Under the pieces are notes generated by a model. The model was not told where the DNA came from. It saw nothing but the letters and a program-made list of their open reading frames with translations, and did not search any database. Positions 22,372 through 31,484 of a stretch of DNA of 35,359 nt are shown piece after piece. Both the position numbers and the translations under genes were made by a program. The DNA comes from JBBSOW01 sp038259365 (GTDB lineage: Bacteria; Actinomycetota; Actinomycetes; Propionibacteriales; Propionibacteriaceae): the NCBI GenBank assembly GCA_038259365.1, contig JBBSOW010000027.1, positions 1 through 35,359 of the forward strand. Direction: 5' to 3'. Position 1 is the first letter of the stretch; the number at the start of each line of letters is the position of its first letter.

Positions 22372-22492
22372 CGAGGATTGTCCTCTTTCCTGCGGTTTGG
22401 TCATGTGCCGGGCTGGAGTTGCTCGCGTGAGGGTGCAGCCGGACAGCATCTCCGTCTCAGAAGATGGGGCTAACCCCTCCGGCGTGATCCAC

Positions 22493-22522
22493 AGGCTATG
22501 CAACCCCCCGAACGGGTGCCAA
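22493..22522 (-). promoter_or_regulatory. predicted ftsZ promoter
   Basis: In the 249-base gap after ftsQ, the minus strand has TTGGCA (22522-22517), an 18-base spacer and TAGCCT (22498-22493). The expected start near 22486 gives a leader of about 115 nt. Independent ftsZ promoters inside the cluster are usual in actinobacteria. Confidence 0.55.
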
Positions 22523-22620
22523 CAATCGAGCGAGACGCGCCCGAAAGAACCTCTACCTCCACTTGAGGCTGAGAATCGGGCCCTGTGGGCCGGTCCTCCG
22601 GCGTTGCGCGAGACCCCGGT

Positions 22621-23361
22621 TCAGCGGATGGTGGGGTGCGCTGGCACGGCCACGTTATAGACGGTGCCCTTCTGCTTGAGCAGGGCCAGGGCCACCCGCG
22701 CCTTGGCCTCGGATTGCGCGGAACTGCCCCACAACAGGGTGTCGCCCTTGGTCAGGTTGAGTTCGATGTCGTTGACGGATTGGGCGGAGACCTTCTGGGT
22801 GCGCTCGGCCAACTCGGGCGAGAGGGATCGCACCACCGCGGCCAGACCGCCGAGTTGTCCGGCGTCGTTGCTCGCCGACTTCGCGATCACCAGGTCGGGT
22901 TTGCTCGGCTGGGGCGCGAACATGATGCCGCCGCCGTCGACCAGAATGTAGCCACCGTCGGTCGCCATGGCGTAGACGGGCGTGCGTTCGGTCACCTCGA
23001 CCGTGACGGTGGCGGGCCACGAACGCGCGACCCGTACCTCGGCGACCGGTGTCAGCCGAGCCACCCGGGCGCCCACGGCCGCCAGCTCGACATCGACCAG
23101 CGGGACCCCGAGCGGCACCTGAGCGGCCGCGGTGACCTCGTCCTGGCTAAGCCTGCTCGTGCCGCTCACCTCGACGCCCTTGACGGCAAACGCGGACGAA
23201 TGCTTGAGCACCCAGAACCCGCCCGCGGCCAACACGGCGAGCAGGAGCAGGGTCAACACCAGCCGCAGGCTCCGCCGGCTGCGCCGGCGTCGAGAATCGA
23301 GGGTGGTGACCAGGGATTGCGGCCGCGGCCCGCTCTTGGGCGCCATGCGCGGCCGGCTCAT
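22621..23361 (-). CDS. ftsQ: cell division protein FtsQ
   Basis: A 246-residue bitopic membrane protein. It has a basic cytoplasmic tail (1-31, SRRRRSRRS), one membrane segment (about 32-52), a POTRA domain beginning AFAVKGVEVSGTSRLSQDEV (about 57-125) and the FtsQ beta domain with VEVTERTPVYAMATDGGYILVD-like sequence. FtsQ connects FtsL/FtsB to FtsW-FtsI. The ATG at 23361 overlaps the murC stop (ATGA), which rejects the longer open frame that runs into murC. There is no murB between murC and ftsQ. It is the last gene of the coupled murE-ftsQ block. Confidence 0.94.
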   Translation of the reverse strand: MSRPRMAPKSGPRPQSLVTTLDSRRRRSRRSLRLVLTLLLLAVLAAGGFWVLKHSSAFAVKGVEVSGTSRLSQDEVTAAAQVPLGVPLVDVELAAVGARVARLTPVAEVRVARSWPATVTVEVTERTPVYAMATDGGYILVDGGGIMFAPQPSKPDLVIAKSASNDAGQLGGLAAVVRSLSPELAERTQKVSAQSVNDIELNLTKGDTLLWGSSAQSEAKARVALALLKQKGTVYNVAVPAHPTIR

Positions 23362-24821
23362 CGCGTGCCCTGCAACCGTTGCACCAGTTGCGGGCCGACG
23401 ATGGTGACATCGCCCGCACCCAGGGTGAGCACCAGATCGCCAGGAGCCACGAGCCCGGCCAACACCGCCGCGGCCCCGGCCACGTCCTGGCAGGAGTACA
23501 CCGTGCAGGTATGAAACAGGGGCGCCGAGGCGGCCTCGGCGGCCTGCACCACCAGCTCGCTGGTCACCCCCGCAATGGGTTCCTCGCGGGCCGGATAGAT
23601 GCCGAGCACAAGCACGACGTCGGCGGCCGCGAGGACCCGGCCGAACTCGGACGCATTGTCCCTCGTCCGCGAATAGAGGTGGGGCTGGAAGCACACCACC
23701 ACCCGGCGATCTCCGGCCGCGATCCTCGCCGCCGCGAGCGTGGCGGCGACCTCGGTGGGATGGTGGGCGTAGTCGTCGACGATCTCGATCCCGTTGACCG
23801 CGCCCACGAGCTGAAAGCGGCGCGCGGTTCCGCCGAAGGAGGCGAGTGCGTCCCGCGCCGCGGCGCCGTGCACCCCGATCAACCGGGCGGTGGCGTACGC
23901 GGCGGCCGCGTTGGCCAGGTTGTGCCGCCCCGGGGAGCCGACGGTGATCCGCTCGGGTTGTTCACCCCGCCAGGAGGCCGCCGCGGAGATGGCGGTGCCG
24001 TGAGCGGTGACGTCGCTGAGCACCAGATCGGCTCCCGTATCCTCCCCGAAGGTCACCACCCGGGGCTTGGCCGGGCCGGCCGGCGACCCACCCGCCAGAT
24101 GCTGGGCAGCCAGCCGCGCGAGCAGGGCTCGCGCACCGGGGTCGTCGACGTTGGTCACCACCGATTCGACGGACTCACCCGTGGCGAAGGCTAGGAAGCC
24201 GTCGGCGTAGGCCCGTGAATCGGACCAGTTGTCGAGGTGGTCTGCCTCGACGTTGGTGATCACCGCGATCTGGGCCGGGTACTGCAAGAAGCTGCCATCG
24301 CTCTCGTCTGCCTCCACCACGAAGGTCTCCCCGCGGCCGAGGTGAGAGCTGCGTCCCGAGCTGGCCAGGGGGGCGCCGATCACGTAGGACGGGTCCGCCC
24401 CGGCGCCGGCCAACGTCGTCGCCAGCATGGCCGTGGTCGTCGTTTTTCCGTGGGTTCCCCCCACGGCCACCCCCGTGTGCCGCCGCATCAGGGCCGCCAA
24501 GGCGGCGCTGCGATGCCACACCCGCAGCCCGCGGCGACGGGCCTCGACGAGCTCGGGGTTGGTCTCGGGGATGGCCGAGGACGACACGATCGTCTCCGCG
24601 TCGCCGAGCTGGCCCGGGTCGTGTCCGACGAAGCAGCGGATGCCCTGCTCCCGGAGGGCGGCCAGGGCCGCCGAATCGGCGCGATCGCTCCCGCTGACCG
24701 CGACGCCGAGCTCGGCGTAGAGGCTGGCGATGCCGCTCATGCCCGCTCCGCCGATCGCGATGAAGTGCACCGGCCCCAGGTCGGCGACGTCGACGAGCGG
24801 TACCGGAGCCACGAGTGCCAT
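23358..24821 (-). CDS. murC: UDP-N-acetylmuramate--L-alanine ligase
   Basis: A 487-residue Mur ligase that adds L-alanine to UDP-MurNAc with ATP. The Rossmann-like N-domain has FIAIGGAGMSGIASLYAELG, the P-loop is GGTHGKTTTTAMLA, and NVEADHLDNW and VDDYAHHPTEVAATL are MurC-type motifs (the last is specific for MurC/Mpl). The length is normal. The ATG at 24821 shares one base with the murG stop (TGATG), so translation is coupled. Its product accuracy may be policed by the PgeF-type protein encoded nearby. Confidence 0.96.
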   Translation of the reverse strand: MALVAPVPLVDVADLGPVHFIAIGGAGMSGIASLYAELGVAVSGSDRADSAALAALREQGIRCFVGHDPGQLGDAETIVSSSAIPETNPELVEARRRGLRVWHRSAALAALMRRHTGVAVGGTHGKTTTTAMLATTLAGAGADPSYVIGAPLASSGRSSHLGRGETFVVEADESDGSFLQYPAQIAVITNVEADHLDNWSDSRAYADGFLAFATGESVESVVTNVDDPGARALLARLAAQHLAGGSPAGPAKPRVVTFGEDTGADLVLSDVTAHGTAISAAASWRGEQPERITVGSPGRHNLANAAAAYATARLIGVHGAAARDALASFGGTARRFQLVGAVNGIEIVDDYAHHPTEVAATLAAARIAAGDRRVVVCFQPHLYSRTRDNASEFGRVLAAADVVLVLGIYPAREEPIAGVTSELVVQAAEAASAPLFHTCTVYSCQDVAGAAAVLAGLVAPGDLVLTLGAGDVTIVGPQLVQRLQGTR

Positions 24822-25981
24822 CAGCGCTCACCCCGCGATGCATTGTTCTCTCCTGAGGCGTTCGGCCCTTCGGGGGTGCGTCGACCCGCTTCGGCGATGC
24901 GGATCACCCGCTCGGCCACCTGGTGGGCCGAATCGGCGGGCACCAGCCCCCTCCCGGCGGCGCGCATCGCGTCGAGCGCGGGGCGATCGTGCAGCAGCGC
25001 CGGGATCCTGGCCCGCAACACTTCGGGGCTCAGCTCGGCATCGCCGATGAGTTGGGCCCCGCCCGCCGCCACCAGGGCGGAGGCGTTCCGAGCCTGTTCA
25101 CCGTTGCCGTGCGGCAACGGGACGAAGATGGCCGGCAGGCCGGCGATCGCCGTCTCGATGACCGTGCCGGCCCCCGAACGTCCCAGCATCAGATCGGCGG
25201 CGGCGTAGGCGCGCCCCATCTGGTGGACGTAGGCGAGCGGATGGTAGACCGCTCCGGTCTCGGGATCGGTGCGGCGCACATGGTCGGCGGTCATGTTCTT
25301 GGCGCCGAGCACGTGCAGGATCTGGACGCCCTGGGCCAGCAAATCCTCCCGCGCGCCCTCGACGGCGTGGTTGATGCTGCGCGCTCCCTGCGAACCGCCG
25401 CTGACCAACAGCGTCGGTAGGACCGGGTCCAGCTCGAACTCTGCCCGAGCCGGACCGCGGACGGCGCCGACGTCGAGGTCGGTGATCTGGCGACGCACCG
25501 GCATCCCCAGGTAGACGGCGTGCGGCAGCGGCGTGTCGGGGAAGGACACGAAGACGTGCCTGGTGAATCTCGCCGCCACCTTGTTGGCCAGCCCCGGCAC
25601 CGCGTTCTGCTCGTGGATGACGATGGGCACGCCCATGGAACGGGCCGCCAGGTAGGCCGGCATCGACACGTACCCACCGAAGCCGACGAGCACGTCGGCC
25701 TTCCGCTCGCGTAAGATCTTGCGGGCCTGGTTCACCGCGGCCGCGAGCCTCGGCGCGACGAGCGCCAGGTCTTTGCCGGGTCGCCGCGGCATCGGCACGG
25801 GATCGATCAGGTCCAACTCGATACCGGCGGCGGGCACGACGGTGGTCTCGAGCCCCCGGGAGGTGCCGATGGCCGATACCGCCACCCGCCCGGCCGTCAC
25901 CTCCCGGATCTGATCGGCGGTGGCGATGAGCGGGGAGGTATGACCGGCGGTTCCACCACCGGCGAGCACGACGTTGATCAT
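24821..25981 (-). CDS. murG: UDP-GlcNAc:lipid I GlcNAc transferase
   Basis: A 386-residue GT-B glycosyltransferase that turns lipid I into lipid II on the inner face of the membrane. Motifs are the glycine loop VVLAGGGTAGHTSPLIATAD, HEQNAVPGLANKV, LLVSGGSQGARSIN and the UDP-GlcNAc site GRSGAGTVIE followed by PLPHGNGEQARNA. The C-terminus has about 20 extra polar residues. The ATG at 25981 lies 3 bases after the ftsW stop. Confidence 0.96.
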   Translation of the reverse strand: MINVVLAGGGTAGHTSPLIATADQIREVTAGRVAVSAIGTSRGLETTVVPAAGIELDLIDPVPMPRRPGKDLALVAPRLAAAVNQARKILRERKADVLVGFGGYVSMPAYLAARSMGVPIVIHEQNAVPGLANKVAARFTRHVFVSFPDTPLPHAVYLGMPVRRQITDLDVGAVRGPARAEFELDPVLPTLLVSGGSQGARSINHAVEGAREDLLAQGVQILHVLGAKNMTADHVRRTDPETGAVYHPLAYVHQMGRAYAAADLMLGRSGAGTVIETAIAGLPAIFVPLPHGNGEQARNASALVAAGGAQLIGDAELSPEVLRARIPALLHDRPALDAMRAAGRGLVPADSAHQVAERVIRIAEAGRRTPEGPNASGENNASRGER

Positions 25982-25984
25982 GGG

Positions 25985-27310
25985 CTACTTTCCGGCCATG
26001 ACGGCCGTCATCTTGGGCGTGGGGCCGCCTTTGCCGCGGGCGAGGTGCTGGCGGGCCGCGGGCTCGTTGCGCGAGCAGCAGATCAACACTCCCAAGGCCG
26101 CCAGCGACGCCATCAGCGAGGACCCACCGTAGGACACGAACGGCAGCGGGACGCCCATCACGGGTAGCAGACGCAGCACCACCATCATGTTGATCGTGGC
26201 CTGCACGCTGAACCAGGCCGCGATGCCGGCGGAGACGTACCTGGCGAACAGGTCGTCGCTGCGCATCGCGGTCCGCAGGCCTGCGCAGGCGAGCACGAGG
26301 AACAACAGGAGAACCATCAAGCTCCCCACGAGGCCGAGTTCCTCGCCGATGACGGCGAACACGAAGTCGGTGTGCGCCTCCACCAGACCGCCCCACTTCT
26401 GTCGAGAGGCTCCCAGGCCGAGTCCCCACCAGCCGCCCGAGGCCAAGGCCCAGACCGCCATGGTGGGCTGCATGTTCGTGCTGAGGGTGTCCGCATCGGG
26501 ATTCAAAAAGCCCAAGAAGCGACGCAACCGGCTGGCGCTGGTGACGACCATCAGAAAGCTGCCAGCGACGCCGAGCCCGCCCAGCGCGAGCAGGAGACGA
26601 AGCGGGGCGCCCACCATCCACAGCACCGCGAGCATGATCGCCGCCATGACGACGGCGGTGCCGAAATCGCCCTCCAGCAGCACGAGGACGATCAGTAGCC
26701 CCGCCCCTGGCATGAACGGCACGATGAGGTGGCGGGGCTCGGCCAGCAGCTTCTGCTTGCGGGCGAAGACGTCGGCGCCCCAGATGACCATCGCGAACTT
26801 GGCGAACTCCGAGGGCTGCAGGGTCATGAACGGGAGCCGGAAATCCAGCCAGTTGCGGTTGCCGTTGACCTCCTTGCCCAGCGGGGTGAACACGAGCGTC
26901 AACAACACCAGGGCGAGGATGAAGGCCACCCAGGCGAGCACCCGCAGGGCCCGCAGCCGCCGCTTCGCCAGCCACCAGCAACCCGCCAGGCCGATGAACA
27001 GGAAGGCGACCTGGCGTTTGACGTAGTAGTAGGGGTCGCCGAAGCTGATCTGGGCGGTGACCGAGGACGCCGAGAGAACCATCATCGTGCCCAGCACCAG
27101 CAACAGTGCGGCGGAACCGACGATCAGGTAGAAATCCGAAAGCGGGTGGGCCAAGACGGGGGCCAGGAAACGCGGTTCGAGGCGAGACCGAGCGGAATCC
27201 GGGGCCGCACCGGAGCGTCGTGCCGAGCTTTTCGTGCTCGGAGCGACGGCCTTAGGGGACGGGGGCGAAGCCTTGCCCGTCGTCGATGAGGAGGTACGCG
27301 ATACCGACAC
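25985..27310 (-). CDS. ftsW: FtsW lipid II glycosyltransferase (SEDS)
   Basis: A 441-residue SEDS-family membrane protein that polymerises septal peptidoglycan with FtsI. After a Ser/Ala/Arg-rich cytoplasmic tail of about 55 residues there are about ten membrane segments. Family signatures are FMTLQPSEFAKFAMVIW, LLEGDFGTAVV, GLGLGASRQKWGGLVEAHTDFVFAVIGEELG and the C-terminal VPLPFVSYGGSSLMA. The start is GTG at 27310, preceded by GGAGTGA, which also carries the murD stop. The gap to murD is 6 bases. Confidence 0.96.
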   Translation of the reverse strand: MSVSRTSSSTTGKASPPSPKAVAPSTKSSARRSGAAPDSARSRLEPRFLAPVLAHPLSDFYLIVGSAALLLVLGTMMVLSASSVTAQISFGDPYYYVKRQVAFLFIGLAGCWWLAKRRLRALRVLAWVAFILALVLLTLVFTPLGKEVNGNRNWLDFRLPFMTLQPSEFAKFAMVIWGADVFARKQKLLAEPRHLIVPFMPGAGLLIVLVLLEGDFGTAVVMAAIMLAVLWMVGAPLRLLLALGGLGVAGSFLMVVTSASRLRRFLGFLNPDADTLSTNMQPTMAVWALASGGWWGLGLGASRQKWGGLVEAHTDFVFAVIGEELGLVGSLMVLLLFLVLACAGLRTAMRSDDLFARYVSAGIAAWFSVQATINMMVVLRLLPVMGVPLPFVSYGGSSLMASLAALGVLICCSRNEPAARQHLARGKGGPTPKMTAVMAGK

Positions 27311-27316
27311 GGGCGA

Positions 27317-28810
27317 TCACTCCTTAGCTAGTCCGACGGCGGCGAGGACGGCGTCGGCGAAGGCCGTCCCGCGCTCGGAATAGCTGGCGAACATGTCCAG
27401 GCTGGCACACCCCGGCGCCAGCAAGACCACGTCCGATGGCTTGGCAAGAGACTGCGCGGCGGCCACCACCTGCGTCATCGCTCCAGTGTCGGTCGAACCG
27501 ATATCGATCACAGGGACTTTCGGCGCGTGTCGAGCCAACGCTTCGGCGATGATGTGGCGGTCCACCCCGAGCAGGACGACCCCGCGGAGCCCGTCGGCGT
27601 GTCGGGTGACCAAGTCGTCGAAGCTGGTTCCCTTCGCCTGTCCGCCGGCGATCCAGACGACGGATTCGAACGCGGCCAGCGCCGCCTCGGCGGCGTGCGG
27701 ATTCGTCGCCTTGGAGTCGTTCACCCACGTGACCTGATCGGCCTCGGCCACGGTCTGGATGCGATGTTCCCCCAGCTTCAGCGCGCGCAGCCCCTCGCCG
27801 ACGGCACGGGCCGGCACGCCGAACGACCTCGCCAGGGCGGCTGCCGCGAGGGCGTTCTCGACGTTGTGGGGGGCGTAGGGACGGACATCGCCGAGCCGGG
27901 CCACCTCGAGCGCGGACGTCTTGCGCTGGGCGACGAAGGCGCGGTCCACCAGCAGATCGTCGACCACCCCCAGCATCGACATCGCCGGGGTGCCGAGGGT
28001 GAAACCGATCGCGCGGGCTCCCTGCGTCACCTCCGCCTCCTCGACGAGGCGCTCGGTGGCGGGGTCCGCCGCGTTGTAGACCGCGGCGTGCGTTACCCGC
28101 TCATAGATCTTGGCCTTGTCGCTCACGTAGCTGGCCATCGGGTCTTCGGTGTGGGCGTACCACTCCAGATGGTCGGGCTGCAGGTTGAGCACGGCGGCCG
28201 AATGCAGCTTGAGGGTGTGGCTCCAGTGCAGTTGGAAGCTGGACAGCTCCACCACGAACACGTCGTTCGGCTCGGGATCGAGCACGGCCTCGAGCACCGG
28301 ACGGCCGACGTTGCCGACCATGGCCGGATGGTGTCCGGCGGCTCGCAGGATGGCGTCGAGCATTTGGGTGGTGGTGGTCTTGCCGTTGGTGCCGGTGATG
28401 CCCAGCCAGGGCACCAGCTTGTCCGGCTGAGAGAAACGCCAGGCCAGCTCCACTTCGCCCCATACTGGAACGCCACGTTCGACGGCCTCGCGCAGCAACG
28501 GCACCGTGGGCCGCCAGCCCGGGGAGGCGATGACCAGATCCACGTCGGGCGGCAGGCCGGCCGCGGCTCCCGGCCCGAGCCTGACCTCGGCCCCCAGTTC
28601 GCGTAGGAGGTTGGCCCGATCGGTGTTGGCGGCGCTCTCGGATTCGTCCAGCACCGTCACCGAGGCATCGACCTCCAGCAGGGCGTCGGCGGCGGCGAAG
28701 CCGGACGCGCCGATCCCGGCCACCACCACCTTCGCCCCGGCCCACGGAGCCTTGCGGTCCGCCGTCGCCAGCCATTGGGGGCTTCTGCCGATCCCACGCG
28801 CTCGGCTCAC
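27317..28810 (-). CDS. murD: UDP-MurNAc-L-Ala--D-Glu ligase
   Basis: A 497-residue Mur ligase that adds D-glutamate. The N-domain has KVVVAGIGASGFAAADALLE, the P-loop is GITGTNGKTTTTQML, and NLQPDHLEWYAHTEDPMASY and VTWVNDSKATNPHAAEAAL are MurD-type motifs; the C-domain ends with LLAPGCASLDMFASYSERG. It is slightly longer than usual because of a basic N-terminal tail. The start is GTG at 28810, overlapping the mraY stop by 4 bases, so the open frame up to 28909 is rejected. Confidence 0.95.
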   Translation of the reverse strand: MSRARGIGRSPQWLATADRKAPWAGAKVVVAGIGASGFAAADALLEVDASVTVLDESESAANTDRANLLRELGAEVRLGPGAAAGLPPDVDLVIASPGWRPTVPLLREAVERGVPVWGEVELAWRFSQPDKLVPWLGITGTNGKTTTTQMLDAILRAAGHHPAMVGNVGRPVLEAVLDPEPNDVFVVELSSFQLHWSHTLKLHSAAVLNLQPDHLEWYAHTEDPMASYVSDKAKIYERVTHAAVYNAADPATERLVEEAEVTQGARAIGFTLGTPAMSMLGVVDDLLVDRAFVAQRKTSALEVARLGDVRPYAPHNVENALAAAALARSFGVPARAVGEGLRALKLGEHRIQTVAEADQVTWVNDSKATNPHAAEAALAAFESVVWIAGGQAKGTSFDDLVTRHADGLRGVVLLGVDRHIIAEALARHAPKVPVIDIGSTDTGAMTQVVAAAQSLAKPSDVVLLAPGCASLDMFASYSERGTAFADAVLAAVGLAKE

Positions 28811-29877
28811 AGCCCCGCCACCCATTCGGCGTAGAAGATGCCCAAGCCAATGGCCGCGCACAGCCCGGCGATGATCCAAAACCGGATCGTGATGGTGATC
28901 TCGGCCCACCCGACCAGCTCGAAGTGATGCTGCAGCGGTGCCATCTTGAACAGCCGTTTGCCCTTACTGAGCTTGAACCAGCCGACCTGCAAGACCACCG
29001 AGAGGGTGATGACGACGAACAGTCCTCCGAGGATGACGGCGAGCAGCTCGGTGCGCGTCAGAATGGACAGCCCGGCGAGCGCTCCACCCAGAGACAGCGA
29101 GCCCGAATCGCCCATGAAGATCTTGGCGGGCGAGGCGTTCCACCACAAGAATCCGAAACAGGCTCCCGCGAGCGCCAGCGCCACGACGGCGAGATCGTGC
29201 GGATCGCGTACCTCGTAACACTTGGCCGTCGCGGTGCTGATGGAGGAACAACTCTGGTTGTACTGCCAAATGTTCACCAACGCGTAGACGGCGAACACCA
29301 TCGTCGCGGCACCGGTGGCCAACCCGTCAAGACCGTCGGTCAGGTTCACCGCGTTGCTCCAGGCGGCAATGAGCAGCATCATCCACAAGATGGCCAGGGG
29401 AATGGCCAACTGCAGGAAGGGGATGTCGCGCAGAAAGGAGACGAACGCCGAGGCGGGGGTGACCCCGCGATCGTCGGGAAACTGGAGCGCGAGGAAACCG
29501 AACGAGGCCGCGATCAGCGCCTGGCCGATCAGCTTGGCCTTGGCGTTCAACCCGAGCGAACGCTGCCGCGAAATCTTGATCCAGTCGTCGAGAAACCCGA
29601 CGAACCCCAGCCCCAGGTAGAGGTAGAGCACCAGTAGGGCCGAGACCGAAGGGGCCCGCCACGTCACCAGGTGGGCCACCACGTAGCCGAAGACCACCGC
29701 CGCCATCACGACGAGCCCGCCCATGGTGGGGGTGCCGCGTTTGGTGTGGTGGGCGGTGGGGCCGTCGTCGCGGATGAACTGGCCGTAACCCTTCCTGACC
29801 AGGACCGAGATGGCGAGCCGGGTGCCGGCGAAGGTCCCCAACATGGCCAGACCGCCGGCCAGCAGGATTGTCTTCAC
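28807..29877 (-). CDS. mraY: phospho-MurNAc-pentapeptide transferase
   Basis: A 356-residue polytopic enzyme that transfers phospho-MurNAc-pentapeptide to undecaprenyl phosphate, giving lipid I. It has about ten membrane helices and the signatures DGPTAHHTKRGTPTMGG, NAVNLTDGLDGLA with the catalytic-site aspartates, and WWNASPAKIFMGDSGSL. A loop near residues 213-225 (NQSCSSISTATAKCYEVRD) has two cysteines. The start is GTG at 29877, overlapping the murF stop by 4 bases. Confidence 0.97.
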   Translation of the reverse strand: MKTILLAGGLAMLGTFAGTRLAISVLVRKGYGQFIRDDGPTAHHTKRGTPTMGGLVVMAAVVFGYVVAHLVTWRAPSVSALLVLYLYLGLGFVGFLDDWIKISRQRSLGLNAKAKLIGQALIAASFGFLALQFPDDRGVTPASAFVSFLRDIPFLQLAIPLAILWMMLLIAAWSNAVNLTDGLDGLATGAATMVFAVYALVNIWQYNQSCSSISTATAKCYEVRDPHDLAVVALALAGACFGFLWWNASPAKIFMGDSGSLSLGGALAGLSILTRTELLAVILGGLFVVITLSVVLQVGWFKLSKGKRLFKMAPLQHHFELVGWAEITITIRFWIIAGLCAAIGLGIFYAEWVAGL

Positions 29878-31484
29878 TTCCCGTCCTCATTCCTCGTCTG
29901 CGTGTCAGCCGCAGCCGCTTCCGCCGCGCCCTCGAACCCCCGTATCCCTGCCGGAGCAGAGAACTCCGGGCGAGCAAGCGTCTGCGCGACCGTCTCCAAT
30001 CCTAGGCCGCGAGAGGCCTTGACCACCACGATGTCGCCAGCGCGCAGATCCCTCTGCAACAAGGAGAGGATCTCCCCTTTGGTGCTCGCCAGGCTAGCCG
30101 CAACACCCTCTCGAACGCCTGCGGCGCCCCCGCCGCCTCGAAGGATACCTGCGGCGCCCCGGCACACGGCGGGCCCGAACTCGCCGATCGCGATCAACCG
30201 ATCGAAGTTCAGCTCGGCCACGAGGGCCCCCAATTCCTCGTGCGCCTGCTCGGCCGAGTCGCCCAGCTCCAACATGTCCCCCAGTACGGCGATGCCCCGC
30301 TTCGGGCGATTCTCCTCGCCCGGCAGCGTTCCCGCGGCGCCCCCGCCGCTTCGCATCATGTTGGCGGTCGTGGTCAGGGCGGCGCGCATCGACTCCGGAT
30401 TGGCGTTGTAGGCGTCGTTGATGATCGTGACACCGTCGGAGCGTTCGGTGATCTCCATCCGCCATGCAGAACGCGGCTCGGCGGCGGTGAGGGCCTCCGC
30501 GATCCGATCCGGCGGCAGGCCTAAGGCGACGGCCGCGGCCGCGGCGGCGAGGGCATTCGACACCTGGTGCCCGCCGCTGGTCTGCAACCGCACGGGAAAG
30601 CTCTGCTGGTGCCCGGGTTGGTCAACGTGGCCGTCGCGGACGTGCAGGATGAAGGTGTGCCGGCCATGGTCGTCGCCGAGCACGTCGGTGGCCCAGACGA
30701 GGAAGCGCCCCCGCTGCGTCGGTTCGGCGGCCGCCGAGAACCAGGCCAGCTCTGCCTCGGTCTTGGCGGCCATGACCGCGACCCGGGGATCATCGGCGTT
30801 CAACACCGCCACGCCGCTGGTGGGCAACGCCGCGACCAGTTCGGACTTGGCCAGGGCGATCGTCTCTTGCCCCCCGAACTCCCCGAGGTGAGCGCGCCCG
30901 ACGTTCAGCTCGATCCCGATGCTCGGCGGGGTGAGCTCACACAGATACGCGATGTGACCGATGCCCCGGGCGCCCATCTCGCTGATGAGGAACCCGGTGT
31001 CGCCGCCGACCTGGCAGGCCGTCAGCGGGAGGCCGATCTCGTTGTTGAACGAGCCGACAGGGGCGACGGTGGGACCGAACGTCTCGAGGATCTGGGCGAG
31101 CAGGTCTTTGGTGGAGGTCTTGCCCGAGGAACCGGTCACACCGATGACTGCGAGGGACTCGGCGGCGTCCACGACGAAGCGAGCGAGCCGTCCAAGCGCG
31201 AGCTGGGGATCCTCGACCACCAACGTGGGCAGGTCGTCGCTGGGCTGCTTGGCCAGCATGGCCCCCGCCCCGGCGGCGGCCGCCGAGGCGGCGAAGCCGT
31301 AGCCGTCCATTCGCCCTCCGGGCAGGGCCACGAACAGCGCGCCCGCGCTTACCCGTCGAGAGTCGACGACGACGCCCGGCCCGACGCTGAGGCTCTCCCC
31401 CGCCCCCTCGCGGTGGGTGCCGGTGGGCCAACACAACCGCGCGTCCAAGGCCCTGGCCAGGTCTTCGATCGGGATCGGTTTCAT
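29874..31484 (-). CDS. murF: UDP-MurNAc-tripeptide--D-Ala-D-Ala ligase
   Basis: A 536-residue Mur ligase that adds D-Ala-D-Ala. The P-loop is GVTGSSGKTSTKDLL; NVGRAHLGEFGGQ, IINDAYNANPESMRAAL and IAVLGDMLELG are MurF-type motifs. It is longer than typical MurF proteins (about 450-510) because of Gly/Ala-rich insertions after MMRSGG and around RGAAGILRGGGGAAGVREG in the C-terminal domain. Two of these are encoded by an identical 16-nt hairpin-forming repeat (30121-30136 and 30334-30349). The last 30 residues are Ala-rich and polar. The ATG at 31484 overlaps the murE stop (ATGA). Confidence 0.95.
   Translation of the reverse strand: MKPIPIEDLARALDARLCWPTGTHREGAGESLSVGPGVVVDSRRVSAGALFVALPGGRMDGYGFAASAAAAGAGAMLAKQPSDDLPTLVVEDPQLALGRLARFVVDAAESLAVIGVTGSSGKTSTKDLLAQILETFGPTVAPVGSFNNEIGLPLTACQVGGDTGFLISEMGARGIGHIAYLCELTPPSIGIELNVGRAHLGEFGGQETIALAKSELVAALPTSGVAVLNADDPRVAVMAAKTEAELAWFSAAAEPTQRGRFLVWATDVLGDDHGRHTFILHVRDGHVDQPGHQQSFPVRLQTSGGHQVSNALAAAAAAVALGLPPDRIAEALTAAEPRSAWRMEITERSDGVTIINDAYNANPESMRAALTTTANMMRSGGGAAGTLPGEENRPKRGIAVLGDMLELGDSAEQAHEELGALVAELNFDRLIAIGEFGPAVCRGAAGILRGGGGAAGVREGVAASLASTKGEILSLLQRDLRAGDIVVVKASRGLGLETVAQTLARPEFSAPAGIRGFEGAAEAAAADTQTRNEDGK
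30121..30349. repeat. two identical 16-nt hairpin repeats inside murF
   Basis: GCGGCGCCCCCGCCGC occurs at 30121-30136 and again at 30334-30349. Each copy is a 6-bp inverted repeat with a CCCC loop, and a partial copy (GCGGCGCCCC) lies at 30151-30160. They code for Gly/Ala-rich insertions. Confidence 0.8.

Noticed and set aside
22372..22503. Possible 44-residue N-terminal extension of FtsZ
   Set aside because: FtsZ homologues start close to the KVVGVGGGG strand, and the predicted promoter and leader occupy this interval.
22579..22591. Small hairpin after ftsQ as a terminator
   Set aside because: The stem is only 5 bp with a 3-base loop and no T-run, too weak to call in GC-rich DNA.
25098..26981. 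A 627-codon minus-strand open frame across murG and ftsW
   Set aside because: It is the wrong frame of both genes and reads as Arg/Ala/Gly-rich nonsense; the correct frames contain all MurG and FtsW motifs.
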